DNA from: a virus
Length of the DNA stretch: 26,122 bases
Direction: 5' to 3' (one strand)
IMG/VR virus record: IMGVR_UViG_3300013285_000066
Coordinates: 1-26,122 of that record
Shown here: positions 8,877 to 14,581 of the stretch, in pieces
Layout of the letters: each line of letters begins with the position of its first letter
How positions within the stretch are numbered: the stretch's first letter is position 1
Notes under the pieces: generated by a model
What the model was told of the DNA's origin: nothing
The model's database searches: none
Seen by the model: only the letters and a program-made list of their open reading frames with translations
Position numbers and translations under genes: made by a program

Positions 8877-9323
8877 GTGAATAATCCAATTGCAGAAGGG
8901 GCTAAAACTTTAGCAAATAGTCTTGAACAAAGCCGAGAAGCTGGTAAAAAACTTACTCAGTCTATCGAGAATATTCAACATGATGGTACAGAAGTAGCAT
9001 TACAAGAATTAGAAGCAAGAAAAAAACATAAGATACATGAACAAACCATAGAAAACTCAATGATATATCGAGCTATGCAAGAATATGAATCACAAAAAGC
9101 TATAATTATTGCGGAAAATAAAGCAGAAGCAGAATTTAAAGTTAAGTACGGTGCAAAAGAATGGAACAAGGTTTTAGAATTAAAAGCAGTTGTTGAAAAA
9201 GAACATAAAGAAAACGCTAGTTATTACGGTCACAAATTGCGTGATGTTAAACGAGTACAATTTTATTGTTTTTTAGCTGCATTTTTTATAACTTGTTTGT
9301 TGTATTACTTTGGACTTGTATGA
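8877..9323 (+). CDS. tail-anchored helical membrane protein, unknown
   Basis: 148 residues from GTG 8877, one base after the previous stop. Residues 1-115 are highly charged helix (Glu/Lys/Ala-rich, likely coiled coil). The C-terminus, about 124-146, is one hydrophobic segment (FYCFLAAFFITCLLYYF). This is a tail-anchor layout, the reverse of Rz-type spanins, which are anchored at the N-terminus. I therefore do not call it a spanin. No SAR or lipobox motif is present. Its stop overlaps the next start (ATGA), so the membrane genes here are coupled. Confidence 0.6.
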   Translation: MNNPIAEGAKTLANSLEQSREAGKKLTQSIENIQHDGTEVALQELEARKKHKIHEQTIENSMIYRAMQEYESQKAIIIAENKAEAEFKVKYGAKEWNKVLELKAVVEKEHKENASYYGHKLRDVKRVQFYCFLAAFFITCLLYYFGLV

Positions 9324-9478
9324 CATGGATAACCATTTGGTTCATTGTTTACAATATTGAACTTATTTTTTGGGCATACATTATTTATTTACATTTTATA
9401 GTTAAAATTAACCAAGAAAAAGTAAAGTATCCTACAAAAATGACGGTTAGATCAAAGAAAGATATAGTGCGTGGATGA
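9320..9478 (+). CDS. 52-residue membrane protein
   Basis: ATG 9320 overlaps the stop of the preceding gene (ATGA) and is preferred over an upstream in-frame TTG inside that gene. The protein starts MTWITIWFIVYN and is hydrophobic and aromatic over residues 2-28, then turns basic (KINQEKVKYPTK, RSKKDIVRG). This is one, at most two, membrane helices with a positively charged cytoplasmic tail. I do not recognise a family. Its position just before the holin and endolysin suggests a lysis accessory or antiholin role, but this is only contextual. Confidence 0.5.
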   Translation: MTWITIWFIVYNIELIFWAYIIYLHFIVKINQEKVKYPTKMTVRSKKDIVRG

Positions 9479-9548
9479 TGATTTGTTTAAATGGTGGACT
9501 ATGTTTGCATTGATTTGCATGATGTTAATTATAATATTAAAGGAATAG
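9471..9548 (+). CDS. 25-residue membrane micropeptide
   Basis: A GTG start overlaps the 3' end of the preceding membrane gene by eight bases and ends at TAG 9546-9548, one base before the holin start. The peptide has three acidic residues at the N-terminus (VDDDLFKWW), then one hydrophobic segment (MFALICMMLIIIL), then KE. The acidic head with a single helix resembles tiny phage membrane peptides that modulate lysis. Support is the exact fit between neighbours and the amphipathic design; the ribosome site (AAAGATATA) is weak. The frame could still be chance. Confidence 0.4.
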   Translation: MDDDLFKWWTMFALICMMLIIILKE

Positions 9549-9549
9549 T

Positions 9550-10047
9550 ATGGAATGGTTAAGTCAAATAGCACCAGGCATAGCAACTGCACTAGGTGGC
9601 CCACTTGCAGGATTGGCTGTAACTGCTATATCTAAAGCTCTTGGCATTGATGAAAAAGACGTACAAAACACAATTGAATCAGGTAAATTAACTTCTGATC
9701 AACTAGCATCTATTAAACAAGCAGAAATAGAATTGCAAAAACAGGCTAATGAGCTAGGATTAAATTTTGAAAAGTTGGCCACAGATGATCGTAAATCTGC
9801 TAGAGAAATGCAAGTTGCCACTAAATCTTATATCCCTGCCATTTTAGCTATTGGGGTGACTATAGGTTTTTTTGGTATTTTAGTAGGTTTAATGACTGAC
9901 AACGTAACCAAGTCAGATGCCTTACTTTTAATGTTGGGTAGTTTAGGCACAGCGTGGACAGCTATTGTAAGTTTTTATTTTGGCAGTTCTGCTCACTCTG
10001 AAAAACAAACAGATATGTTACATAGGAGTACACCAATTGGACAATAA
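9550..10047 (+). CDS. three-helix holin (GTA holin / DUF3154 type)
   Basis: 165 residues; AAAGGAATAGT lies before the ATG. An N-terminal hydrophobic Gly/Ala segment (PGIATALGGPLAGLAVTAI) is followed by a charged helix with the family-type motif LATDDRKSAREMQ (about 76-88). Two C-terminal membrane helices follow: IPAILAIGVTIGFFGILVGL (about 95-114) and a second with MLGSLGTAWTAIVSFYFGSS. This order is that of the 3-TM holins first described in gene transfer agents and common in phages. Holins oligomerise in the inner membrane and release the endolysin. The endolysin gene starts inside its last codons, which supports the assignment. Confidence 0.85.
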   Translation: MEWLSQIAPGIATALGGPLAGLAVTAISKALGIDEKDVQNTIESGKLTSDQLASIKQAEIELQKQANELGLNFEKLATDDRKSAREMQVATKSYIPAILAIGVTIGFFGILVGLMTDNVTKSDALLLMLGSLGTAWTAIVSFYFGSSAHSEKQTDMLHRSTPIGQ

Positions 10048-10546
10048 TTTTGACCGTTCTTTAAAGTTAGTTTTGAAGTCTGAAGGACTTTATAGCAATA
10101 ACCCTAAAGATCCAGGTGGCGAGACTATGATGGGGGTAACAAAATCAGCATGGTCAACATATTTAAAACGACCTATTGAAGATGGTGAGATGGCTAAACT
10201 TACCGTCGCTGACATTACACCATTTTATAAGGCACTTTATTGGAACAAATCTAAATGCCCAGACTTGCCAACAGGTATTGATTACATGGCATTTGACGCA
10301 TCGGTTAATATGGGTGTAGGGCAAAGTATCAGACTATTGCAGAAATCGCTAGGATGCGTTCCTGATGGAGTTATAGGCCCTAATACAATGAAATTAATTA
10401 ATGAAACAGATGTCAGTAATATGATAGATAAATATTCTGCACAAAAAGAACTGTTTTACAGATCACTAGCTTTATTTAATACGTTTGGTAAAGGCTGGTT
10501 AGCAAGAGTGGCACAAGTTAAACAAAATGCAAAGGAAATGTTATGA
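10037..10546 (+). CDS. GH108-family peptidoglycan hydrolase (endolysin)
   Basis: 169 residues. I chose TTG 10037 because AGGAG at 10024-10028 lies eight bases upstream; an earlier in-frame start would lie deep inside the holin gene with no site. The N-terminal domain has LVLKSEGLYSNNPKDPGGET, the GH108 signature with the catalytic Glu (residue 16) in a SEGxYxNxPxDPGG context, followed by GVTKSAW. The middle carries MAFDASVNMGVGQS. The C-terminal part, DGVIGPNTMKLI, is the peptidoglycan-binding domain usual in this family. There is no signal peptide or SAR segment, so release through the holin is expected. Confidence 0.9.
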   Translation: MDNNFDRSLKLVLKSEGLYSNNPKDPGGETMMGVTKSAWSTYLKRPIEDGEMAKLTVADITPFYKALYWNKSKCPDLPTGIDYMAFDASVNMGVGQSIRLLQKSLGCVPDGVIGPNTMKLINETDVSNMIDKYSAQKELFYRSLALFNTFGKGWLARVAQVKQNAKEML

Positions 10547-10743
10547 CAAATTTTAAAATTGATGGCAAACATCACGAATCAAAAAAAGGGCATTACGTTG
10601 TTGAACGTGAGCATGAAAAGGCAGAACACAACGAATTAAAACGTTTAGAAAAAAAATTAGATAAACATATTAATTTGCCAATGGAAAAAGCGCACCAATC
10701 TAATCAGAAAGATGCGCCTTTGCCACACATGAGAAAATATTAA
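10543..10743 (+). CDS. small charged protein, unknown, last gene of late block
   Basis: 66 residues, coupled to the endolysin by ATGA. It is very rich in His, Lys and Glu (HHESKKGHYVVEREHEKAEH), mostly helical (LKRLEKKLDKHI), with no membrane segment or known motif. Its TAA stop at 10741-10743 overlaps the stop of the convergent minus-strand gene. I do not recognise a family. Confidence 0.5.
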   Translation: MTNFKIDGKHHESKKGHYVVEREHEKAEHNELKRLEKKLDKHINLPMEKAHQSNQKDAPLPHMRKY

Positions 10744-10886
10744 GCCTCAGACCACAACATATCATTGCATAAAACTTCTTCAATTTTTGAAGCAATATTT
10801 GTATTTAATGCTGGCTTATAAACCCATTCTGGATCTTTCCAAGGTGGGTTGTCATTTGAATACTTAGATTCAGAATGTGGAGTCAT
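10740..10886 (-). CDS. 48-residue protein, last gene of early operon
   Basis: The start is at 10886 on the minus strand, with a strong AGGAGA site eight bases upstream, and it overlaps the stop of the HTH gene (ATGA). The product begins MTPHSESKYSNDNPPWKD, then PEWVYKPALNTN, and ends LCNDMLWSEA. It is acidic and Trp-rich with no known motif. The strong ribosome site and the coupling make it a likely real gene despite its size. Its stop overlaps that of the convergent late block by three to four bases. Confidence 0.6.
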   Translation of the reverse strand: MTPHSESKYSNDNPPWKDPEWVYKPALNTNIASKIEEVLCNDMLWSEA

Positions 10887-11077
10887 TTTGGTTCTCCTAC
10901 GCATTTATAAAGTTTAAAAGACTTAGATGGATGCCATTTATCTAAAATGGTATAACCAGCTTTACGCAGTTCTCCAACTCTAGTTGATAGTTTCATACCA
11001 CCACCTGCATTTAAAGCGTCTAATGGGCTAATCCAGCGTTTCTTAGCTAGTTTTACAATGATTTCGTATTGCGTCAT
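10883..11077 (-). CDS. small helix-turn-helix protein
   Basis: 64 residues. I chose the internal ATG at 11077 over one seven codons earlier because AAGGAA stands six bases upstream of it and it overlaps the preceding gene stop (ATGA). The sequence MTQYEIIVKLAKKRWISPLD, ALNAGGGMKLSTRVGELRKAGY, then a wing-like LDKWHPSKSFKLYKCV, matches small winged-HTH proteins found in many phages, which start MTQ..I...L....W.T..DA. DNA binding is likely; the target is unknown. It sits near the end of the early operon, not beside the control region. Confidence 0.7.
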   Translation of the reverse strand: MTQYEIIVKLAKKRWISPLDALNAGGGMKLSTRVGELRKAGYTILDKWHPSKSFKLYKCVGEPK

Positions 11078-11241
11078 GTTAAGTTCCTTTTCTGACATTC
11101 GTGAATAACGTGTTGAGGTATATCTATTGCATTTGGATATGATACATATTTACAGTCGTACACCTTTTGGGCAGGTAGTTCTGCAAGATATATAACAAAC
11201 CCACAAATAAAAGTTGATATAAGAAGGGCTGCTAGTTTCAT
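11074..11241 (-). CDS. 55-residue membrane-anchored or secreted protein
   Basis: The start is at 11241 (minus), preceded by AGGAGGG. The N-terminus MKLAALLISTFICGFVIYLA is a signal-anchor type segment: one Lys and then about 18 hydrophobic residues. The mature part, LPAQKVYDCKYVSYPNAI, ends with VIHECQKRNLT and holds two Cys that could form a disulfide outside the cytoplasm. Stop and next start overlap (ATGA). Similar short phage proteins (hydrophobic N-terminus, VYDC, a second Cys near the end) occur in other phages with unknown function. Confidence 0.65.
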   Translation of the reverse strand: MKLAALLISTFICGFVIYLAELPAQKVYDCKYVSYPNAIDIPQHVIHECQKRNLT

Positions 11242-11378
11242 TTAGTTGGCCCTCCTAATAATTTAGTTTCTAGTTCACGCAACTGATTTGACATTTCTTT
11301 CAGATGGGCATTTGTTTTATCTAATTCAGTCATGGCTTTTTCAAACATAGATTTCCAATACTCAGCGTCTTCAAGCAT
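11238..11378 (-). CDS. 46-residue coiled-coil protein
   Basis: ATG at 11378 (minus) with GGAG six bases upstream; it overlaps the end of the preceding gene by eight bases. The sequence, MLEDAEYWKSMFEKAMTEL, then KEMSNQLRELETKLLGG, is an uninterrupted amphipathic helix with a heptad pattern, so a small coiled coil. An alternative ATG four codons upstream is less well placed. No family recognised. The stop overlaps the next start. Confidence 0.55.
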   Translation of the reverse strand: MLEDAEYWKSMFEKAMTELDKTNAHLKEMSNQLRELETKLLGGPTK

Positions 11379-11712
11379 AAAGTTCTCCATTTTCAAAGTC
11401 TTGTTGAGCTTGTGCTTTTGCTAATTTCTCACGAGACTCAACTGAGATGCACCATAACAAACGACCAAGTTTTTCAAAGTCTTTTGATTTTAAATAATCT
11501 TCAATCGACTCTGCCTGTTCAATCGTTGCAGAAAAAACATCCTGGCTAAAGTTCTCAAACAATGTATGGTCGTAGTCAGCATTGTGATTGCATAATTCTT
11601 TTACACGTTTTTCAATAATATCTTCTGAAGCTGCGTGACGTTCTGCTTCTGTATCTGTACTTAACCAAGAATCAAAAGATGTGCCTGTAGACATAATATT
11701 ATATAAGCTCAT
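11371..11712 (-). CDS. acidic helical protein, unknown
   Basis: 113 residues from ATG 11712 (minus), which has AAGGGG upstream and overlaps the stop of the preceding micropeptide (TAATG). Another in-frame ATG six codons later is possible. Acidic and helical: WLSTDTEAERHAASEDIIEK, NHNADYDHTLFENFS, then AKAQAQQDFENGELYA. No catalytic motif, Cys cluster or membrane segment is visible. I do not recognise the family. Position in the early operon is the only clue to its role. Confidence 0.55.
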   Translation of the reverse strand: MSLYNIMSTGTSFDSWLSTDTEAERHAASEDIIEKRVKELCNHNADYDHTLFENFSQDVFSATIEQAESIEDYLKSKDFEKLGRLLWCISVESREKLAKAQAQQDFENGELYA

Positions 11713-11798
11713 TAAAATCCCCTTACAATAATCCAACAAACCAACGCTGGGCCAAATACTACAACTGCTCCAATAACTGCTTCTATAAATGTTTGCAT
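11712..11798 (-). CDS. 28-residue membrane micropeptide
   Basis: Start at 11798 (minus) with AAAGGGAAAT upstream, stop TAA overlapping the next start. The peptide is one membrane helix: MQTFIEAVIGAVVVFGPALV, then CWIIVRGF with a single Arg near the C-terminus. A good ribosome site, exact coupling and clean hydrophobic design suggest a translated gene. The Gly and Pro in the helix resemble small membrane modulators. Function is unknown; it is expressed with early genes, not with lysis genes. Confidence 0.5.
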   Translation of the reverse strand: MQTFIEAVIGAVVVFGPALVCWIIVRGF

Positions 11799-11838
11799 TT
11801 TATTTCCCTTTAAAATGATTAATGAATACAACAACTAC

Positions 11839-11867
11839 AGAATAATTAAGTTTTGTTAATAATGCAA
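11839..11867 (-). promoter_or_regulatory. possible sigma70-type promoter for the distal early genes
   Basis: On the minus strand TTGCAT (11862-11867), a 17-base spacer and TATTCT (11839-11844) lie about 40 bases before the 28-residue gene. Matches to consensus are partial. It would let the last six early genes be transcribed apart from the nuclease. Confidence 0.3.
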
Positions 11868-11906
11868 GTAAGTACATACCCTAATGTGCAAAAATACAAC
11901 AGAGGT

Positions 11907-11963
11907 AGTCAGGGATAACAACGTGATGGGGAAAAAGGGAGTAAACCCCTGTTACCCCTGACT
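11907..11963 (-). terminator. long stem-loop at the 3' end of the nuclease gene
   Basis: Arms 11907-11920 (AGTCAGGGATAACA) and 11950-11963 pair over 14 positions with one wobble or mismatch. The 29-base loop itself holds GGGG/CCCC. The stem contains the stop codon of the minus-strand nuclease. A T-run follows only about ten bases later on the minus strand, so this is not a classic intrinsic terminator; it may attenuate or protect the 3' end. Confidence 0.45.
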
Positions 11964-12695
11964 GAGATTATTCTTTATTCTAAAATAGGTTAATAAACAT
12001 TGAAACATTTTCCATCCACGTTGTAAATCTTCTTGATCTATTTCGTGAACTTGGGTTTCTGTTTCAGATACAAATACAATGGCGCATTTGGCCAATGGCA
12101 TTTTTAATCCATACGAGTAAGCAGAAAGTTGTAAAATATGTTCATCATAGACGGCAGCGTTTTTAAGGGATTCTTTTGTCTTAAAATCTACCACAATGCC
12201 CTCATCGCTGTATAAATCGCATTTACCAGCATATCCTAATTCATGTGCAAACGACTTTTCACAATGCCAAAACTGATCACCAAAATGATTGCGTAAAGCT
12301 TCTTCGGTTCTTTGTGTATAGTTGGGGTACTCAGGCATATATATTTGGCTAAAATAAGCCTCTAACACGTTGTGCATTTGTGTGCCTCGATTCATAGCAT
12401 CTTTGCCTGTACTACGAGAGTCTTCCGTAACTCGCTTTAACCAATCGGCTTCTGGTTCGTTTTCTCCACGAGGTAAGGTAAGACTAGCTAATAGGACTTG
12501 TTCTTGTTTCCAACGATCAAGACCAGGCTTAGACAAGACATTGATAATAGTCGTAACACTTGGCAACAATCCCTCTTTTTTTGCATCTGCAAGTGTTGTA
12601 TTGCGTACATTCCCGTTTTTGGCAATGCGTGTATAACTAGGTTGGCCATCGGCTGTGTACCAATGAGCTGAATTACTTTCTGTTGTAATGATCAT
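11952..12695 (-). CDS. PD-(D/E)XK superfamily nuclease (RecB/Cas4-like exonuclease)
   Basis: 247 residues, start at 12695 with AAAGGGAAA upstream. Motifs in order: RGTQMHNVLEAYF (about 103-115), the helix with the conserved GxxxH; GYAGKCDLYSD (about 154-164) with Asp160; VVDFKTKE (about 168-175) with Asp170 and Lys172; and QLSAYSYGL (about 189-197), the helix with the QxxxY. This is the complete RecB-like nuclease core. In phage recombination operons such enzymes pair with a single-strand annealing protein; Erf and SSB lie just upstream in the same direction. A 5'-3' or end-resecting exonuclease for annealing-type recombination is likely but not shown. Confidence 0.85.
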   Translation of the reverse strand: MIITTESNSAHWYTADGQPSYTRIAKNGNVRNTTLADAKKEGLLPSVTTIINVLSKPGLDRWKQEQVLLASLTLPRGENEPEADWLKRVTEDSRSTGKDAMNRGTQMHNVLEAYFSQIYMPEYPNYTQRTEEALRNHFGDQFWHCEKSFAHELGYAGKCDLYSDEGIVVDFKTKESLKNAAVYDEHILQLSAYSYGLKMPLAKCAIVFVSETETQVHEIDQEDLQRGWKMFQCLLTYFRIKNNLSQG

Positions 12696-12763
12696 ATTTT
12701 CCCTTTATGATATTTTAAAATTGTTTCTTAAATTACACAAAAACATTAACAAATTACATATTT

Positions 12764-12855
12764 ATACAAAATTCAAGAATACCGAACGGTAAACTTTTTC
12801 GTACATTTACACATTTTTTCATACAAAATTACCTATCGGTAAACTTTTTCGTACA
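12764..12855. repeat. two imperfect direct repeats with internal palindrome
   Basis: ATACAAAAT, then a variable gap, then CGGTAAACTTTTTCGTACA occurs at 12764-12805 and again at 12821-12855. The copies differ by a 6-7-base gap and a few bases; the common CGGT...TACA cores are exactly 50 bases apart. Copy one includes the perfect palindrome ACCGAACGGT (12781-12790). The pair lies between the nuclease gene and the genes upstream of it, where a regulator site or a replication iteron pair would be plausible. Confidence 0.6.
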
Positions 12856-12886
12856 CCATTGCATAAGCTAGTTCATTTGCAGTCAT
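12833..12886 (-). CDS. 17-residue putative leader peptide
   Basis: ATG 12886 (minus) overlaps the stop of the Cys4 gene (ATGA). The peptide reads MTANELAYAMVYEKVYR and ends at TAG inside the second direct repeat. Only the coupling supports it; the upstream AAAAAGGTGC is a fair ribosome site. It could be a short leader or simply chance. Confidence 0.25.
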   Translation of the reverse strand: MTANELAYAMVYEKVYR

Positions 12887-13038
12887 TTTTGCACCTTTTT
12901 GATAAACACAACTAATTCTATATGTTCGCCACACCAGTCATCAGGGGCTTTGTTTTGTAATTGTGGATACCTACGGCAAATGCCCATTGCATCAAATCCT
13001 TTAGGACTATACCAATATTTACAGGTTTTGCAGTTCAT
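12883..13038 (-). CDS. 51-residue Cys4 zinc-binding-type protein
   Basis: Start at 13038 (minus) with AAAGGGAAAGAA upstream. The sequence has CKTCKYWYSPKG, then GICRRYP, then DDWCGEHIE. The spacing CxxC...C...C with Trp/Tyr and the WCGE ending suggests one structural zinc. A second protein of the same pattern is encoded on the plus strand from 19348, sharing CRRYP and WCGE. Function is unknown; nucleic-acid or protein contact is possible. It lies between the SSB region and the nuclease in the early operon. Confidence 0.65.
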   Translation of the reverse strand: MNCKTCKYWYSPKGFDAMGICRRYPQLQNKAPDDWCGEHIELVVFIKKVQK

Positions 13039-13107
13039 TTCTTTCCCTTTAAAGTGAACACTATCCCATCACGCAAGTGCATGAAATTTCAATAAAGTTA
13101 ATAATCT

Positions 13108-13281
13108 TTACGAATAAACGATTTTTTCTGACAGTTCAGAAGTACGTTGTATTACTTGATTAACAAATCTGTTAAGTCCGACTTGATCAAATTGATACAC
13201 AGTACGTTCTTCATCTACACCAAAAAACTGTGTAAACGTGTCAGAATTATTCTTCGCATATTCACGAATCATATTATCCAT
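13108..13281 (-). CDS. 57-residue early protein, unknown
   Basis: ATG at 13281 (minus), seven bases after the ssb stop, with GAGGAAG five bases upstream. The product is MDNMIREYAKNNSDTFTQFF, then GVDEERTVYQFDQ, and ends TSELSEKIVYS. It is acidic, helical and soluble, with no known motif. The strong ribosome site and the tight spacing to ssb support translation. I do not recognise a family. Confidence 0.55.
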   Translation of the reverse strand: MDNMIREYAKNNSDTFTQFFGVDEERTVYQFDQVGLNRFVNQVIQRTSELSEKIVYS

Positions 13282-13288
13282 AACTTCC

Positions 13289-13705
13289 TCAGAACGGTAA
13301 ATCTTCTAAAATATCACCTAAAGATTGTGAAGGCTTGGTACTGATTTCTCCATAATCAACAGATGGGGTTTTTACTTCTTTACTACCCAACAACTGCAAA
13401 CTACTTGCTACAATGTTTACTGCATACTTTTCTACACCAGACTTATCCGTGTATTTATTTGTTTTGATTTTGCCCTCGATATATAACTGAGTGCCTTTAG
13501 TTACCAATTTAGAAGCAATTTCTGATAACTTACCAAAGCAACTAATGTTGTGCCATTCGGTTTGTTCTGACAAATTGCCACTTTTATCTTTATATTTTTC
13601 AGACGTTGCCAAGCTAAAACTGGTGACACCTGTGCCATCTTGAAACGCACGAGTCTCAGGATTCTTACCTACATGGCCTACTAAAATAACTTTATTAACC
13701 GACAT
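13289..13705 (-). CDS. ssb: single-stranded DNA-binding protein
   Basis: 138 residues, start at 13705, overlapping the end of erf by 11 bases. The N-terminal OB fold is clear: SVNKVILVGHVGKNPETR, FSLATSEKY, TEWHNISCFGKLSEIASKLV and KGTQLYIEGKI. A short linker leads to the acidic tip DILEDLPF, the bacterial SSB tail that recruits repair and replication proteins. An intact tip means it can engage host SSB partners. Its place directly downstream of the Erf annealing protein fits a recombination module. Confidence 0.95.
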   Translation of the reverse strand: MSVNKVILVGHVGKNPETRAFQDGTGVTSFSLATSEKYKDKSGNLSEQTEWHNISCFGKLSEIASKLVTKGTQLYIEGKIKTNKYTDKSGVEKYAVNIVASSLQLLGSKEVKTPSVDYGEISTKPSQSLGDILEDLPF

Positions 13706-14291
13706 TTGATTCTCCTAATTTTTTTTCTAGTAATGCAATTGCATTAATGGCTTGATTTCTGTCTAAAAGCGACACAGAAGGCTTTTTAAAGTAAGCAAGT
13801 AACTTAGCCTCATCTGAAGCAGTTTGTTCAATTAAAGCGTTTATAGACGCTATTTGTTGAGCAGTAATGCTTGGTGCTTTTTCGGCAACACTTGTTGCTT
13901 TTTCAGATGCAGAGTTTCCATCATCGTCAGCTTGGACAACTCCGACAATTGCTGCTAAAGCATATCTACGCATATATGTTATGGCTGATCCTGCACCTTG
14001 AGCATCTGGCTTAGAAACAGGCAAGCTCATATTTTGAGCTACCCATTCACCACTAGAGTGCGTCATTACAGTAGTTAATGTCATATTGCCATCAACATAA
14101 TCACCAGGAAACTGCATAATTGCTAAACCGTTGGCAGATAATAATTCTCTACAGGAATCCCAAACAGATTCAAGGTCGGCATAATTAGATTTAAAAAATG
14201 GATTTTTAGAATCTTTTTTAGCAAAGGTTAATTGGCCTTGCACAATAGCAAGGGCTGTGGCTAATTCTTTTACGGTAGCAGATGAGTTCAT
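13695..14291 (-). CDS. erf: ERF-family single-strand annealing protein
   Basis: 198 residues. I chose ATG 14291 with GGGG upstream, just after the previous stop; an earlier in-frame start inside the neighbour would add 17 unlikely residues. Core ERF motifs are NPFFKSNYADLESVWDSC, LSANGLAIMQFPG, TVMTHSSGEW, and the GSAITYMRRYALAAIVGV stretch followed by ADDDGNS. The C-terminal 60 residues are Ala/Ser-rich then helical (ITAQQIASINALIEQ). P22 Erf anneals complementary strands and circularises the genome after entry. With SSB and a RecB-like nuclease following in the same operon, this is a phage recombination set. Confidence 0.9.
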   Translation of the reverse strand: MNSSATVKELATALAIVQGQLTFAKKDSKNPFFKSNYADLESVWDSCRELLSANGLAIMQFPGDYVDGNMTLTTVMTHSSGEWVAQNMSLPVSKPDAQGAGSAITYMRRYALAAIVGVVQADDDGNSASEKATSVAEKAPSITAQQIASINALIEQTASDEAKLLAYFKKPSVSLLDRNQAINAIALLEKKLGESNVG

Positions 14292-14292
14292 A

Positions 14293-14481
14293 TCAATGCC
14301 CCATATACTGAACAAACGCAGAACGTGGCATACCACATTCAAACCAAATGACTTGTTTATCTTCTTCTGTCATTGTTCCGTATTCCATACGTTCTAATGC
14401 TTCTAAAAGTCTCATTTGACGTTCTTCTTGCATTACTCTCATTTCTTGCATTTCATCATCAATATCACTTGTATCAATCAT
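14293..14481 (-). CDS. 62-residue acidic protein, first gene of early operon
   Basis: Start at 14481 (minus) with AAAGGGAG six bases upstream, the first gene after the divergent control region. The sequence, MIDTSDIDDEMQEMRVMQEE, RQMRLLEALERMEYGTM and ending PRSAFVQYMGH, is Met/Glu/Arg-rich and strongly helical. No motif is recognised. As the first product of the early operon it could act on the host, but this is speculation from position only. Confidence 0.6.
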   Translation of the reverse strand: MIDTSDIDDEMQEMRVMQEERQMRLLEALERMEYGTMTEEDKQVIWFECGMPRSAFVQYMGH

Positions 14482-14581
14482 AGTTTTCTCCCTTTAAGTA
14501 ACTATGTTGTTATATTAACAAAAATTAATATATGTTGCAACAAGTGTTGTAAAATAATCAAAAATAAATTAAGATAACTTT
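14482..14581. promoter_or_regulatory. divergent control region with candidate operators
   Basis: Three palindromes share a TGTT...AACA or ACAA...TTGT theme: TGTTATATTAACA (14508-14520), TGTTGCAACA (14533-14542) and ACAAGTGTTGT (14540-14550). The minus-strand early promoter reads TTGCAA (14535-14540), 17 bases, TAATAT (14512-14517); the first two palindromes cover its -10 and -35. The third covers the -35 of the plus-strand promoter. A Cro-like protein is encoded directly to the right and is the obvious binder. Confidence 0.55.
14547..14575 (+). promoter_or_regulatory. promoter of the Cro-like gene, probably giving a leaderless mRNA
   Basis: TTGTAA (14547-14552), a 17-base spacer and TAAGAT (14570-14575). 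The ATG begins only six bases after the -10, so transcription should start at or next to the A of ATG. There is no Shine-Dalgarno sequence. Lambda cI from PRM is the known precedent. Confidence 0.45.

Noticed and set aside
8877-9323. Tail-anchored protein considered as an Rz-type spanin
   Set aside because: The single membrane helix is C-terminal, whereas Rz is anchored at its N-terminus, and no Rz1-like lipobox frame is embedded in it.
13147-13344. Plus-strand 65-codon frame opposite the ssb end and the 57-residue gene
   Set aside because: The minus strand here has coupled genes with good ribosome sites; the plus frame is a shadow.
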